64,000 nt of DNA from Campylobacter aviculae (GTDB lineage: Bacteria > Campylobacterota > Campylobacteria > Campylobacterales > Campylobacteraceae): contig NZ_NXMA01000006.1 in the NCBI RefSeq assembly GCF_005406215.1, positions 1 to 64,000 on the forward strand, in the 5' to 3' direction. Positions 1 to 9,861 of this stretch are shown here, one piece after another. How positions within the stretch are numbered: position 1 is the stretch's first letter; each line of letters begins with the position of its first letter. Under the pieces are notes generated by a model. It saw only the letters and a list, made by a program, of their open reading frames with translations. It was not told the DNA's origin and did not search any database. The translations under genes were made by a program, and so were the position numbers.

Positions 1-435
1 AGATTTATGTATTTTAAAATCTTTTGGTAATCCTGCAGCCTCATTAAAGTCTTCTCCCATATAACCATCTTTATCTACACTATAACCATAGGCTGTATTG
101 GTAGAAGTATTATTACTTATATCTGCTTGTTTGAATTTTAAAGTATAAATAGAGTTTTTAAATTCACTAGATATATCATAATTAGGAGAATTTGTTTTAG
201 TGTAATAATTCTTATTAATATTATTATTAATAGAATTTGATTGTTTATCTAATACTTCACTTCTTATTAAAGTTTGTGAATTTTTATTTTCTATATCATT
301 TAATTTAGTAGCATTTTGTTTTAAGAAAGTATTGGCAAAACTTATTTTTGAATTTTCTTTACTTTCTTTATTGGCTTTTGCTTGTGAAAGTATAGAGCCA
401 TAGTTTGAGTTATCATTAATACTGAAGATACTCAT
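1..435 (-). CDS. Partial hypothetical protein, VDxDG-motif family (N-terminal 145 codons)
   Basis: The ATG is at 435 and the gene runs off the left edge, so only 145 codons are visible. I do not recognise a named function. There is no signal peptide. The first ~110 residues are polar and Ser/Asn/Lys-rich. Residues ~115-145 carry YSVDKDGY, then FNEAAGLPKDFKI, which closely matches motifs in the proteins at 54285 and 56894, so all three are one family. A well-formed sigma-54 promoter (499-515) lies about 65 bases upstream, which suggests expression with hook/basal-body genes. The DxDG segment resembles a calcium-binding loop, but that is only a guess. The missing C-terminus could show whether it shares the (K/I)(R/K)V ending of its relatives. 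Confidence 0.75.
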   Translation of the reverse strand, partial: MSIFSINDNSNYGSILSQAKANKESKENSKISFANTFLKQNATKLNDIENKNSQTLIRSEVLDKQSNSINNNINKNYYTKTNSPNYDISSEFKNSIYTLKFKQADISNNTSTNTAYGYSVDKDGYMGEDFNEAAGLPKDFKIHKS

Positions 436-498
436 ATTTATTCCTTTGATTTTAGAATTGTTCTGCCTTCAAATCTAAATATCTTATAATTAAATACA

Positions 499-515
499 AG
501 CAAGAAGTGTTCCGG
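499..515 (-). promoter_or_regulatory. Sigma-54 (RpoN) promoter for the partial gene at the left edge
   Basis: On the minus strand the sequence reads CCGGAACACTTCTTGCTTG. The -24 GG and the -12 GC are separated by exactly 10 bases, as sigma-54 requires, and the match is close to the flgH and flgG2 promoters in this window. The start ATG is ~65 bases downstream. Confidence 0.85.
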
Positions 516-727
516 TTTGGACTAAAAATGGTTTTAAAAAAGCAGAATTAATAATTTTTCACATTTGCTTCTTAAATTCACAAACAAACTTAAAAAACAA
601 TAAATATTTTTTTTATTTTTTTAAAGCTTAAAGTTCTATTTTATAGTAATTTAAAAAGAAATTCACATCGTGAAAAGGGTGTGAAAAAAGTGTAATTTTT
701 TTAAAACTTAATCGGAATAATTTTTAA

Positions 728-1219
728 TTATTTTATATTTTCTAATTTTGGAGCAATAACAAATTTACAGTAAGCTTGGTTTGGATTTTTTGCGAAATAA
801 TTTTGATGATAAGATTCCGCAGGATAATATTTTTTTAGTTTATAAATTTGAGTGACTATAGGTAAAGGGTATTTATTTTTTATCTTTTCGATAAAGTTTT
901 TAATTAGATTTTTATCGTCTTCTTTTTCATAAAAAATGGCAGATCGATACTGAATTCCTATATCAGCACCTTGCTTATCTATGGAAGTAGGATCATGAAT
1001 TTTAAAGAAAATATCTAAAATCTCTATGAGAGAAATTTCTGCATCGTTGTAAGTTAGTTTAACAACTTCAATATTACCATCTCCAGTACAAACGCTTTCA
1101 TAAGTCGGATTTTCAGCTCCCCCTGTATATCCGACTTCGCTTTGTATAATACCTTTTACTTGTTCAAATACAGCTTGTATGCACCAAAAACAACCTCCAC
1201 CTAAAATAATACTTTTCAT
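728..1219 (-). CDS. msrA: Peptide-methionine (S)-S-oxide reductase
   Basis: MsrA reduces methionine-S-sulfoxide in oxidised proteins, using thioredoxin as electron donor in the cytoplasm. The family signature GCFWC is at residues 9-13, with Cys10 as the catalytic cysteine. The 163-residue length is normal for a stand-alone MsrA with no MsrB fusion. It is the last gene of the minus-strand run aspS-adk-ppa-msrA, with a 36-base gap from ppa. The same position holds msrA in C. jejuni (Cj0637c). Oxidative-stress repair is the expected role. Confidence 0.95.
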   Translation of the reverse strand: MKSIILGGGCFWCIQAVFEQVKGIIQSEVGYTGGAENPTYESVCTGDGNIEVVKLTYNDAEISLIEILDIFFKIHDPTSIDKQGADIGIQYRSAIFYEKEDDKNLIKNFIEKIKNKYPLPIVTQIYKLKKYYPAESYHQNYFAKNPNQAYCKFVIAPKLENIK

Positions 1220-1255
1220 ATTTTCCTTGATATTAGCCTAAAAAAGGCTAATAAT

Positions 1256-1774
1256 TTATTTGTAATTTTTGATTGCTTTTTCTAAAATTTCAATTGCAGC
1301 ATCTGTATCTTTGAAATCTTGCACTTTCACCCATTTATTTGGTTCAAGAATTTTATAGGTTTCAAAGAAATTTTTGATTTTATTTAAGGTTGCTTGTGGT
1401 AGATCAGTGTAAGATTTAATATTATCATATCTTGCATCAATTTTTGAGCTTGGAACAGCCAAAAGTTTTTCATCCATTCCGCTTTCATCTTCCATGATTA
1501 AAACGCCAATTAAACGGCAAGGAATAACGGCTCCAGCTTGGATAGGATATTCATTTAATACTAAAATATCAACAGGATCACTATCGTCAGCTAAAGTATT
1601 TGCAATGAAGCCATAATTTGCAGGATAAAACATTGCACTTGCCATAACACGATCAACCATAATAGCACCGCTATCTTTATCGATTTCATATTTTATGTTT
1701 GATCCATAAGGAATTTCAATCACAGCATTGATTTTATTTGGAATATCTCCGATTTTAATTTTACTTAAGTCCAT
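1256..1774 (-). CDS. ppa: Inorganic pyrophosphatase (family I)
   Basis: This soluble enzyme hydrolyses pyrophosphate to phosphate and pulls biosynthetic reactions forward. The signature DSDPVDI is at residues 64-70, with metal-binding aspartates, and FYPANYGF lies just before it. The length of 172 residues is that of a bacterial family I enzyme. It lies 10 bases downstream of adk in the same direction, so nucleotide and pyrophosphate metabolism are grouped with aspS. A ribosome-binding site (AAAGGAAAAAA) precedes the ATG. Confidence 0.96.
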   Translation of the reverse strand: MDLSKIKIGDIPNKINAVIEIPYGSNIKYEIDKDSGAIMVDRVMASAMFYPANYGFIANTLADDSDPVDILVLNEYPIQAGAVIPCRLIGVLIMEDESGMDEKLLAVPSSKIDARYDNIKSYTDLPQATLNKIKNFFETYKILEPNKWVKVQDFKDTDAAIEILEKAIKNYK

Positions 1775-1784
1775 TTTTTTCCTT

Positions 1785-2360
1785 TTATATAGCTTGAATT
1801 TTTTTGATTAATTCTTTTATATCAGCCACAATAGGTTCTATTGTGCGTTCCCCATCTATGATAAAATGAAGTTTTTTCTTCTGATAAAATTCAATTATTT
1901 CATTTAGAGGTTCGGTATAGACTTTCATTCTATTATAAAAAACTTCTTCATTATCATCTGCTCCGCGATTTCTTCCCAAAACCCTATCTTTAGCAATTTG
2001 TTCACTCACTCTTACTTCTATAACGCCTTTAAGTTCAATTTCATTTTGCTCATTAAGAACTTTATCAAACTCCATCATTTGTTCAACGCTTCTTGGATAA
2101 CCATCGATGATAATTGTTCTTGTTGGCGCAGCTTTAAGTGCTGAAACAATTGTGTTTATAACTACGTCTAATGGCACTAAATTCCCTTTAGAGATAAAAC
2201 TATCAATCGTTTTTCCAAGTTCGCTTCCACTAGCAACTTCTTCTCTTAAGAGATCACCTGTAGAATAATGAGTGATATTGATATCTGATCTTGCAATCAA
2301 ACTCGCATCTGTTGTTTTTCCACTTCCAGGTGCACCTATAATTAAAAATAATTCTTTCAT
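1785..2360 (-). CDS. adk: Adenylate kinase
   Basis: Adenylate kinase catalyses ATP + AMP to 2 ADP. The P-loop GAPGSGKT is at residues 9-16, and the AMP/phosphate region DGYPRS is present. At 191 residues it is a short-lid form without the zinc-lid insertion of long adenylate kinases. Its start overlaps the aspS stop by 4 bases, which implies translational coupling in the aspS-adk-ppa-msrA operon. Confidence 0.95.
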   Translation of the reverse strand: MKELFLIIGAPGSGKTTDASLIARSDINITHYSTGDLLREEVASGSELGKTIDSFISKGNLVPLDVVINTIVSALKAAPTRTIIIDGYPRSVEQMMEFDKVLNEQNEIELKGVIEVRVSEQIAKDRVLGRNRGADDNEEVFYNRMKVYTEPLNEIIEFYQKKKLHFIIDGERTIEPIVADIKELIKKIQAI

Positions 2361-4111
2361 TTTGTTATTTTCTCCCTTAATTTGATTCCTAATTCTCTTA
2401 AAGCTTCATTGCTTGGCTCTGATGGTGCATCTGTCATAAGACATTGTGCTCTTTGTGTTTTTGGAAAGGCAATAACTTCTCTTATGCTATTTGCACCTGT
2501 TACTAACATAATAAGGCGATCAAGTCCGATAGCTATACCCCCATGCGGAGGTGCTCCAAAACTTAAAGCATCGAGTAAAAAGCCAAATTTTTCTCTTTGT
2601 TGTTCTTCATTGATATTGAGTAGCTTGAATACTTTTTGTTGGATATCATTTTTATGAATTCTAATACTTCCACCGCCTAATTCTACACCATTTAAAACAA
2701 CATCATAAGCAATGGAAGAAATTTCTTCTAAATCATTTGTGTCGATATTTTTTGGCATAGTAAAAGGGTGATGCATTGCCGAATAGCTTCCATCATCATT
2801 TTGCTCAAACATAGGAAAATCAACAACCCATAAAAATTCCAATACATTTGGATCAATTAATTTTAATTCTTCTGCGAGGAAAATTCTAAATCTTCCCATA
2901 TAATCAAGAACGGTTTTTTTAGCACCAGCACCAAAAAAGACAACATCTCCAATTTCTAAGTTGCAGCGTTTGCTAAGTTCTTGCAAATCAGCTTCATTAA
3001 AAAATTTACAAAGCGGACCTTTAAGACCATCTTCTTTAACTTGTATAAAGGCCAAGCCTTGTGCTCCAAATTTTCGAACAAATTCTTCAAATCTTTGCAT
3101 TTGTCTTTTTGAAAAGATAGTATCTCCTTGTGGAACGCGTATAGCTTTGATACGATTTTTCTTTGTATCCTTAGCAATATTTGAGAAAATTTCATTATTG
3201 GATTTAGCAAAGATATCGATTACATCTATAAATTTAAGATCGAATCTCAAGTCAGGCTTGTCGCTTCCATAAACTTCCATTGCTTCTTTATATTGCATAA
3301 CACGAAAAGGCGTTTTGATTTCTTTTCCACAAGCTTTAAAAATATCCTTTAAAAAGACTTCAGCAACCATCATAACGTCTTTTTGTTCGCAAAAACTCAT
3401 TTCCACATCAATTTGTGTGAATTCTGGCTGACGATCCGCTCTTAAATCTTCATCCCTAAAGCATTTTGCAATTTGAAAATAACGATCAAAACCGCTACAC
3501 ATTAAAAGTTGTTTAAATAATTGTGGGCTTTGAGGCAAGGCATAAAATTCGCCCTGATGAACGCGAGAGGGAACAAGATAATCTCTTGCTCCTTCCGGTG
3601 TTGCTTTGGTTAAAATAGGGGTTTCAACTTCTAAAAATCCCATATTAGCCAAAGAGTTTCTAGCGGCTATACAAGCTTTTGAACGTAGGGCAAAATTTTC
3701 ATAAAGTTTAGGATTTCTTAAATCCAAAAATCTATATTTTAATCTTAACTCTTCATTAACGCTTTCATCGGCGATTGCAAAAGGAGGAACCGCGCTTTCA
3801 TTTTCTATAATGAGTTTGCTAACAACAACCTCAATTTCACCGGTTTTTAATTTATGATTAACAAGTCCTTCTCCACGAGGACGAATTTTACCTTCTGCTA
3901 TGAGAACAAATTCATTTCTTGCACGTGAAGCAATTTCATGAGATTCTTTGCTATCATTTGGATCGCAAACCAGTTGTATGATACCACTACGGTCTCTTAA
4001 ATCTATAAAAATAACCCCTCCGTGATCGCGGTAGCTATTGACCCAGCCACAGAGTTTAACTATTTCTCCAACATTGGAAATTCCTAAGTCTGTATTATAA
4101 TGACTACGCAA
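2357..4111 (-). CDS. aspS: Aspartyl-tRNA synthetase (probably non-discriminating)
   Basis: This class II synthetase charges tRNA with aspartate. The N-terminal OB-fold (residues ~1-100) is followed by motif 2 ([18 protein letters not shown]) and a C-terminal motif 3 region ([13 protein letters not shown]), with a GAD-type insertion between them. The 584-residue length is typical of bacterial AspRS. In epsilon-proteobacteria this enzyme usually also charges tRNA-Asn for GatCAB amidation; that is family knowledge, not visible here. It is the first gene of its operon and is transcribed away from nadK. Confidence 0.96.
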   Translation of the reverse strand: MRSHYNTDLGISNVGEIVKLCGWVNSYRDHGGVIFIDLRDRSGIIQLVCDPNDSKESHEIASRARNEFVLIAEGKIRPRGEGLVNHKLKTGEIEVVVSKLIIENESAVPPFAIADESVNEELRLKYRFLDLRNPKLYENFALRSKACIAARNSLANMGFLEVETPILTKATPEGARDYLVPSRVHQGEFYALPQSPQLFKQLLMCSGFDRYFQIAKCFRDEDLRADRQPEFTQIDVEMSFCEQKDVMMVAEVFLKDIFKACGKEIKTPFRVMQYKEAMEVYGSDKPDLRFDLKFIDVIDIFAKSNNEIFSNIAKDTKKNRIKAIRVPQGDTIFSKRQMQRFEEFVRKFGAQGLAFIQVKEDGLKGPLCKFFNEADLQELSKRCNLEIGDVVFFGAGAKKTVLDYMGRFRIFLAEELKLIDPNVLEFLWVVDFPMFEQNDDGSYSAMHHPFTMPKNIDTNDLEEISSIAYDVVLNGVELGGGSIRIHKNDIQQKVFKLLNINEEQQREKFGFLLDALSFGAPPHGGIAIGLDRLIMLVTGANSIREVIAFPKTQRAQCLMTDAPSEPSNEALRELGIKLREKITK

Positions 4112-4195
4112 ATTTTTTCCTTGAAATTAATTTTGTGATACAATAATTATTTTAAAATTATAATATTTTTATTCTTTTGCTTAGCTAAGATTTGT

Positions 4196-4201
4196 TATAA
4201 T
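4196..4201 (+). promoter_or_regulatory. -10 box (TATAAT) of nadK
   Basis: A perfect TATAAT ends only 5 bases before the nadK ATG at 4207. The predicted transcription start falls on or next to the start codon, so the mRNA would be leaderless. No Shine-Dalgarno sequence is visible. Confidence 0.65.
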
Positions 4202-4206
4202 TTTTT

Positions 4207-5067
4207 ATGCAGAAAAAAATAGATTATAAAAATATTAAAAAAATCGGACTTGTAGCACGCCCAAATTCAAATTTGGATAATGAAATTTTGGTTTTGAAAA
4301 ATATTTTAAAAAAATATAACGTTAAGCTTTTACTTTTTAAAGAAAGCTCCAAAAGCTTAGAGTTACCAAAGTATAATATTGATGAATTATTTCAAATATC
4401 CGATTTTATTATTTCTCTAGGTGGCGATGGAACTTTGATTTCTTTGTGTAGAAAGGCTTGCGAGTACGATAAAGCTATTTTAGGAATTTATGCTGGAAAT
4501 TTAGGTTTTTTAACCGATTTGAAAATAGAACAAGTTGCAGAATTTTTTCAGTCTTTTTTTTATGGTGATTTTAAATTAGAAAATCCTTTTTTATTGAATG
4601 TCAACTTGAAACAAAAAAATGGTCAAAAAATACAAAATTATGCTTTTAACGATATTATGATAAAAAGAAATGATCGAGTTTCTATGGCACATATTGAAGT
4701 TTATCATCGAGGTAAAAAATTTAACGAGTATCTTGGAGATGGATTGATTGTTTCAACACCTGCTGGATCAACAGCCTATAATTTAAGTGCAAATGGTCCT
4801 ATAGTTTATACTTTAGCACAAGCGTTTATACTCACTCCCATTTGCTCTCATTCTTTAACTCAGCGTCCTATTGTGTTACCCAAAGGATTTGAATTGGAAA
4901 TTAGAGCAAAAGATTGCATTTTCTGTATAGATGGACAAGAAAATTACAAAATGGATGATTTTAAAAGCATAAGAATAGGTTTGAGTCAAAAAAGCGTTGC
5001 TTTAATACGTCCAAAAAATCATGACTATTTTCAAATTTTAAAAGAAAAATTAAATTGGGGAAATTGA
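4207..5067 (+). CDS. nadK: NAD kinase
   Basis: NAD kinase phosphorylates NAD to NADP in the cytoplasm. The defining GGDGT motif is at residues 72-76, and the second conserved segment [16 protein letters not shown] is present. The length of 286 residues is normal. Its stop overlaps the recN ATG (TGATG), so the two are likely co-transcribed. The ATG at 4207 is the only sensible start and has no ribosome-binding site, consistent with a leaderless message. It corresponds to Cj0641. Confidence 0.95.
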   Translation: MQKKIDYKNIKKIGLVARPNSNLDNEILVLKNILKKYNVKLLLFKESSKSLELPKYNIDELFQISDFIISLGGDGTLISLCRKACEYDKAILGIYAGNLGFLTDLKIEQVAEFFQSFFYGDFKLENPFLLNVNLKQKNGQKIQNYAFNDIMIKRNDRVSMAHIEVYHRGKKFNEYLGDGLIVSTPAGSTAYNLSANGPIVYTLAQAFILTPICSHSLTQRPIVLPKGFELEIRAKDCIFCIDGQENYKMDDFKSIRIGLSQKSVALIRPKNHDYFQILKEKLNWGN

Positions 5068-6584
5068 TGATAAGTAAAGTTTTTATGAAGGAAAATTTAG
5101 GTTTTAAAGAAGCGAAACTTGAAATTTCCAAAGGACTTACGGTTTTTACTGGACTTAGTGGAGCTGGAAAATCTATACTTTTTAAAGGAATTTTATCTGC
5201 TTTTGCTTTAAGTGAAAGTGAAGCAAAAGTTGTAGAATTAGAACTTGATGATGAACTAAAATTAGAAGATTATGGAATAGAAAGCGAAGAGGAAAATGTT
5301 TTTAAGCTTTTAAAAGAAAAAAATACAAAATATTTTATCAACAATCAAAGTATTGCTAAAAAAAGTTTGCAAAATTTAAGTAAAAGTTTTGTTAGATATT
5401 TAGGTGCTAAAGAGAATAATGAGTTTAGTAATGAAAAATTTTTAAAACTTTTAGATACCTTAGAAATACAAAATAATTCCAAATTTAAAGAATTTTTAGA
5501 TGAATTTGAAAGAGATTTTGAGGATTATACTAAGATTTCTTCTGAGTTAAATCAAATTTTAGAAGAAGAAAAAAAGGTGGAAGAGTTGAAAGAAGTTGCT
5601 AAAATTCAAATTGAAAAAATTGAAAGTATTAATCCAAAAGTAGGTGAGTATGAGGAACTTTTAGAACTTAAAAAAAAGCTTTCAAAAAAAGATAAATTAC
5701 AAGAAGCTTGGGATAAGGCAAGTGTAATTTTTGAATTTGAAAAAGCCGTAGTGGATGCTTTAAATCTTAGCGATAAAGATCCAACTTTCTTTAGTGAATG
5801 CTTGAATGAGTTGCGTTTAATAGCTGAAAATGAAAAAATGGAAGATTTTGATTTTGATATCGAGAAAATACTTGATAGAATAGAAAACTTGTCTTTTTTA
5901 ATAAAGCGTTATGACAGCATAGAAAATGCATTACACACTTTAGATCAGAAAAAAAGAGAGCTTGAGCATTATGAAAATTTAAGTTTTGAAAAAAAAGAGC
6001 TTGAAAAAAAATTTGAGAATATAAAAAATAAAATAGAAAAAAATGCAAAAATTTTAACCCAAACAAGAAGAAGCAATTTGGAAAAATTGCAAAATGATTT
6101 AAATAATTATCTTAGAAATCTTTATATGGAAAATGCTATTTTAGATCTTGATGGAAATAAGAGTATATCTTCTATTGGCAAAGATGAGATTGTTTTAAAC
6201 ATTAATTTAGCCAATTTAAAAAACTTAAGTTCAGGTGAACTTAACCGCTTAAGACTTGCGTTTATAGCAACAGAATGTAAAATTCTAAATCAAGGTAAGG
6301 GTATATTATTTTTAGATGAAATTGATGCCAATTTAAGCGGAAAAGAAGCAATGAGTATAGCAAAGGTTTTGGATGAACTTTCAAATTTTTATCAAATTTT
6401 TGCTATTTCGCATTTGCCACAACTTTCTTCAAAAGCACATAATCATTTCCTAATTGAAAAAAATGGTGATGAGAGTTTTGTTAAAAAACTAAATCAAGAA
6501 GAGAGAGTTAGAGAGCTTGCTAGAATGGTAAGTGGGGAAAAAATAAGTGAAGAGGCTTTGGAATTTGCTAAAACTTTAATTTAA
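5067..6584 (+). CDS. recN: DNA repair protein RecN (SMC-like ATPase)
   Basis: RecN is an SMC-family ATPase that helps repair double-strand breaks. The Walker A motif GLSGAGKS is at residues ~29-36. A long Glu/Lys-rich coiled coil occupies roughly residues 130-370. The C-terminal ABC signature LSSGELNR and the Walker [12 protein letters not shown] follow. At 505 residues it is shorter than the E. coli protein (about 550) but normal for this group. I chose the ATG at 5067, which overlaps the nadK stop, over an upstream in-frame TTG. Confidence 0.93.
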   Translation: MISKVFMKENLGFKEAKLEISKGLTVFTGLSGAGKSILFKGILSAFALSESEAKVVELELDDELKLEDYGIESEEENVFKLLKEKNTKYFINNQSIAKKSLQNLSKSFVRYLGAKENNEFSNEKFLKLLDTLEIQNNSKFKEFLDEFERDFEDYTKISSELNQILEEEKKVEELKEVAKIQIEKIESINPKVGEYEELLELKKKLSKKDKLQEAWDKASVIFEFEKAVVDALNLSDKDPTFFSECLNELRLIAENEKMEDFDFDIEKILDRIENLSFLIKRYDSIENALHTLDQKKRELEHYENLSFEKKELEKKFENIKNKIEKNAKILTQTRRSNLEKLQNDLNNYLRNLYMENAILDLDGNKSISSIGKDEIVLNINLANLKNLSSGELNRLRLAFIATECKILNQGKGILFLDEIDANLSGKEAMSIAKVLDELSNFYQIFAISHLPQLSSKAHNHFLIEKNGDESFVKKLNQEERVRELARMVSGEKISEEALEFAKTLI

Positions 6585-6614
6585 GATTTAAGCGAATTTT
6601 TTATTTATTTATGC

Positions 6615-6620
6615 TATAAT
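6615..6620 (+). promoter_or_regulatory. Extended -10 promoter upstream of the CbrR-type gene
   Basis: TGCTATAATAAAGC contains a perfect TATAAT with a TG extension and a T-rich upstream stretch, the usual Campylobacter housekeeping form. A ribosome-binding region (AGAAGGCG) and the ATG at 6672 follow. Confidence 0.75.
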
Positions 6621-6671
6621 AAAGCACTTTTGTACTTTCAAAAAATAATTTAAGAAGGCGTTTATATTACT

Positions 6672-7916
6672 ATGAGTAAAAAAGTTTTAATCATTGACCA
6701 TAATAAAATGCTTGCGAAGCTTTTGGCTAAAAAAATTCAAACTACTTTAAATTATGAAGTTGATACCGTTTTTAGTCATGCAGAAGTAAAAGAGTTATCA
6801 AATAATGAATATTTTTTAGTTTTTGCAGAATTATACCTATCAGATGCTCCAAATGGTGAAGTGGTAGATTATCTTTTAGAAAAAAAAATGCCTGTTGTGG
6901 TTTTAACTGCAAATAATGATAAAGCCATAAGAGATAAATTTGTAGAAAAAGATATATTGGGTTATATTTTTAAAGAAAGCAGTACTTGTATCGATGAAAT
7001 TATAGACTCAATATCAAAACTTGACCACTATTCTAAAATTAAGGTGATTTTAGCTCTAAGCAAACTCCCAGAACGTAACGAAATTAAAAAAATTCTTACA
7101 CAAAGACATTTTAATGTTTTAGCAGCAGCACATGGGGAAGAGGCGATGAGTTATTTAAATGATAATAATGATATTCGTCTTATTATAGCGGATGTAAATA
7201 TGCCAGTGATTAGCGGGAGTGAGCTTTTAAACGAAGTTAGAACCCGTTTTAGCGAAGATGAACTAGGCGTAATACTTTTAGGTGAAAAAAATGATATTTT
7301 AGAGGCCGATTTACTCAAAAATGGTGCCAATGAGTATCTTATAAAACCTATTAAAAAAGAAAGTTTTAATTGCCGTTTAGATCGATGCTTGACTTATATG
7401 GATAATATGGAATTTTTAAATACTTATAATGATCTTGATCCAGTATCTGGGGTCAAAAATTATGAAGCCTTGATGGATAATATTGAAGTATATTTTAATG
7501 AAATTATGACCAAAGAAGAAGATTTTGCTTTGGCTTTTTTAAATATTGATGATTTAAAATCTTTGAATGAAAAATATGGTTTTGATGTAGGCAATGAGAT
7601 TATTAAAATTTGTGCAAACGAGATTGTTAGCGAGGTTAAGGGGCGTGATATTGTAGGTAGATTTAGTCCTGAAAAAATTTGCATTTTATTTAAAAATATT
7701 TCTCAAGAGAAAGCGGTTAGAATTTTATCTCGTATTCGAGTTAATATAAAAAAAGTTGGAATTTTAGTCAATTTAGATGAAGCGTTTTTTACTGTTTCTA
7801 TAGGTGTTGTTTTCGGTAAAAGTAAAGACAAAATCGATAATTTAATCCAAAAAGCCACAAGTGCTCTTATGCAGGCAAAATCTAATGGTAAAGACCGAGT
7901 TGAAGTATGTTCTTAA
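6672..7916 (+). CDS. cbrR: Response regulator with two receivers and a degenerate GGDEF domain (CbrR-like)
   Basis: The architecture is REC (residues ~1-120), REC (~123-240) and GGDEF (~255-414), as in the C. jejuni bile-resistance regulator CbrR (Cj0643). The second receiver keeps its phospho-acceptor (IIADVNMP, Asp174) and the later KPI lysine. In the first receiver the acceptor position appears to be Glu53 (FAELYLSD). The GGDEF active-site loop reads RF-SPEKI, so c-di-GMP synthesis is unlikely and a scaffold or sensor role is more probable. It has its own promoter, and its 3' end overlaps tatD by 10 bases. Confidence 0.85.
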   Translation: MSKKVLIIDHNKMLAKLLAKKIQTTLNYEVDTVFSHAEVKELSNNEYFLVFAELYLSDAPNGEVVDYLLEKKMPVVVLTANNDKAIRDKFVEKDILGYIFKESSTCIDEIIDSISKLDHYSKIKVILALSKLPERNEIKKILTQRHFNVLAAAHGEEAMSYLNDNNDIRLIIADVNMPVISGSELLNEVRTRFSEDELGVILLGEKNDILEADLLKNGANEYLIKPIKKESFNCRLDRCLTYMDNMEFLNTYNDLDPVSGVKNYEALMDNIEVYFNEIMTKEEDFALAFLNIDDLKSLNEKYGFDVGNEIIKICANEIVSEVKGRDIVGRFSPEKICILFKNISQEKAVRILSRIRVNIKKVGILVNLDEAFFTVSIGVVFGKSKDKIDNLIQKATSALMQAKSNGKDRVEVCS

Positions 7917-8725
7917 ATCTTGAATTTAAAGATGATTTAAAAATTATCGATACTCATTGTCATATTGATAGTGAGGTATTTACAGAAGATTTAGATGATC
8001 TTTTGCAGCATTCTTTTAAAAATGGTATCGAAAAAATAATTATTCCAGGAGCTAATATAAAGGATCTGCCTTATGCGATGGAGATCTCAGAACGATATGA
8101 TGAAGTATATTTTGCTGCAGGGGTACATCCTTATGAGCTTGAAAATTTTGATGAAAATATTTTAAAAACTTACTTAAAACATCAAAAATGTGTGGCTGTT
8201 GGTGAATGTGGATTAGATTATTTTCGTTTTCAAAACAGTAATGCACAAGAAATAGAGCATCAAAAAAATCTTCAAAAATCTTTTTTTAAAATTCAGCTTG
8301 AATTGGCCAAAGAATTCAAAAAACCCGTGATTATTCATTCACGAGAGGCCAATAATGATACCTATGAAATTTTACATCAATATTCCAAAGATCTTGTTGG
8401 TGGAGTTTTGCATTGTTTTAATGCAAGCGAACATTTACTTCGCCTTAGTGATGAAGGCTTTTATTTTGGAATAGGAGGAATTTTGACATTTAAAAATGCT
8501 AAAAAATTAGTAGAAATTTTACCTAAAATTCCAAGGGATAAACTACTCATTGAAACTGATGCCCCTTATTTAACACCGGAACCTTATCGTGGAAAACGCA
8601 ATGAACCTTTATTAACTCAATTAGTAGCTAATAAAATGAGTGAAGTTTTAAATTTATCAAGACAAGAACTTTTAAAAATTTGTTTGACTAATTCTAAAAA
8701 ATTATTTTTTCAAGGTTGCTTATGA
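7907..8725 (+). CDS. TatD-family metal-dependent hydrolase (putative DNase)
   Basis: This is an amidohydrolase-fold protein. The first metal-binding motif is DTHCHID near residue 16, followed by GECGLDYF, VIIHSREA, LHCFNAS and IETDAPY, all in the order seen in TatD/YcfH proteins. At 272 residues it has the family length. TatD proteins act as 3'-5' exonucleases or DNA-repair nucleases; the exact substrate here is unknown. It overlaps cbrR by 10 bases upstream and mltD by 4 bases downstream, so it is part of an operon. It corresponds to Cj0644. Confidence 0.9.
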   Translation: MFLNLEFKDDLKIIDTHCHIDSEVFTEDLDDLLQHSFKNGIEKIIIPGANIKDLPYAMEISERYDEVYFAAGVHPYELENFDENILKTYLKHQKCVAVGECGLDYFRFQNSNAQEIEHQKNLQKSFFKIQLELAKEFKKPVIIHSREANNDTYEILHQYSKDLVGGVLHCFNASEHLLRLSDEGFYFGIGGILTFKNAKKLVEILPKIPRDKLLIETDAPYLTPEPYRGKRNEPLLTQLVANKMSEVLNLSRQELLKICLTNSKKLFFQGCL

Positions 8726-9861
8726 AGAAGATAATATTATTTTTTCTTTTTTCTTTCAATTTTCTCTTTGCGCAAATCAATACTCCCGAGTTTTATGAAA
8801 GACAGATCAATATTTTAAGAGATTTAGATATAAAATCTGATTTTATAAGTAGTTTGGTTTTTGTTCAAAGTCAGCAAGATCTAAAGTCAAAACATGCACA
8901 AACCTTAATTGATGGAATGCAGAATTTTTCCAAAATTACTCCTATGATAAGAAAAATTTTAGCAGAGCAAGAGGTTCCTGAAGAAATCTTATATCTGGCT
9001 ATGGTTGAATCTGGCTTAAAAGTTAATAGTATTTCCAATGCTAAAGCTGTAGGAATTTGGCAATTTATGCAACCAACAGCGAAAACTTTGGGTCTTAGAA
9101 TAGATGCTTATGTTGATGAAAGACGTGATCCTGTGAAATCCACCTATGCTGCTATTGATTATTTAAAAAAACTAAAAACAGAATTTGGAAAATGGTATTT
9201 AGCGATTTTAGCTTATAATTGTGGTAATGGAAAATTACGCCAAGCTATTAAACAAGCCGGAAGTGATGATTTAAACACTTTACTTGATTCTGATAAAAAG
9301 TATCTTTCTTTAGAAACTCGTAATTTTTTACGTAAAATTTTAACCCTCGCTTTTTTAGCTAATGATAAAGATTTTTTATTAAGCAAAAACGCATCTTTAG
9401 TAAATTATGCTTTAAGTAATGATTTTATTAAAGTTGATACTCCATCTTCGGTATCTTTAAAGGATATAGCTAAAAATTTAAATATAAGCCTTGCTACTTT
9501 TAAAAAATACAACCCTCATTTTAAACATAATTTTACCCCTCCTGGAAAAGGTTATTATATGTATATTCCACTAGATAAAGTAGCTTTTTTTGATAAATAT
9601 TTTGAAGCAAAAAAGCTTGCTAAGGTTGATACAACTATACCTATGACTAAAATTTATATAGTAAAAGCAGGAGATTCTTTATATAAAATAGCAAGAAATC
9701 ATCATATAACTGTAGATAGTATTCGTGAGTTAAATCGTATTCACAAAAATCATTTAAGTATTAATCAAAAAATTATAATACCAATAAAGGAGAAAAAAAA
9801 TGCAAACATTAAAACAGCTCAAAGCGATTCTAAAAATTATTCCAATCTTGTCCGTAATTAG
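8722..9861 (+). CDS. mltD: Membrane-bound lytic murein transglycosylase D-like, with LysM
   Basis: This protein cleaves peptidoglycan glycan strands in the periplasm. A signal peptide ends near FLFAQ (residue ~17). The SLT domain follows with its catalytic glutamate in AMVESGLK and the motif AYNCGNG. A C-terminal LysM (IYIVKAGDSLYKIA) binds peptidoglycan, and a weaker LysM-like segment may precede it. I chose the ATG at 8722, which overlaps the tatD stop, over an in-frame TTG six bases earlier. Its 3' end overlaps rlpA by 62 bases, pairing two septal/peptidoglycan enzymes. Confidence 0.88.
   Translation: MKKIILFFLFSFNFLFAQINTPEFYERQINILRDLDIKSDFISSLVFVQSQQDLKSKHAQTLIDGMQNFSKITPMIRKILAEQEVPEEILYLAMVESGLKVNSISNAKAVGIWQFMQPTAKTLGLRIDAYVDERRDPVKSTYAAIDYLKKLKTEFGKWYLAILAYNCGNGKLRQAIKQAGSDDLNTLLDSDKKYLSLETRNFLRKILTLAFLANDKDFLLSKNASLVNYALSNDFIKVDTPSSVSLKDIAKNLNISLATFKKYNPHFKHNFTPPGKGYYMYIPLDKVAFFDKYFEAKKLAKVDTTIPMTKIYIVKAGDSLYKIARNHHITVDSIRELNRIHKNHLSINQKIIIPIKEKKNANIKTAQSDSKNYSNLVRN

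Noticed and set aside
435-727. Gene in the gap between the left-edge gene and msrA
   Set aside because: No open frame with a start and ribosome-binding site is present; only the sigma-54 promoter of the left-edge gene stands out.
2382-3272. Open frames on the plus strand opposite aspS
   Set aside because: They lie antisense to a highly conserved gene, have no ribosome-binding sites, and their proteins show the composition of shadow frames.
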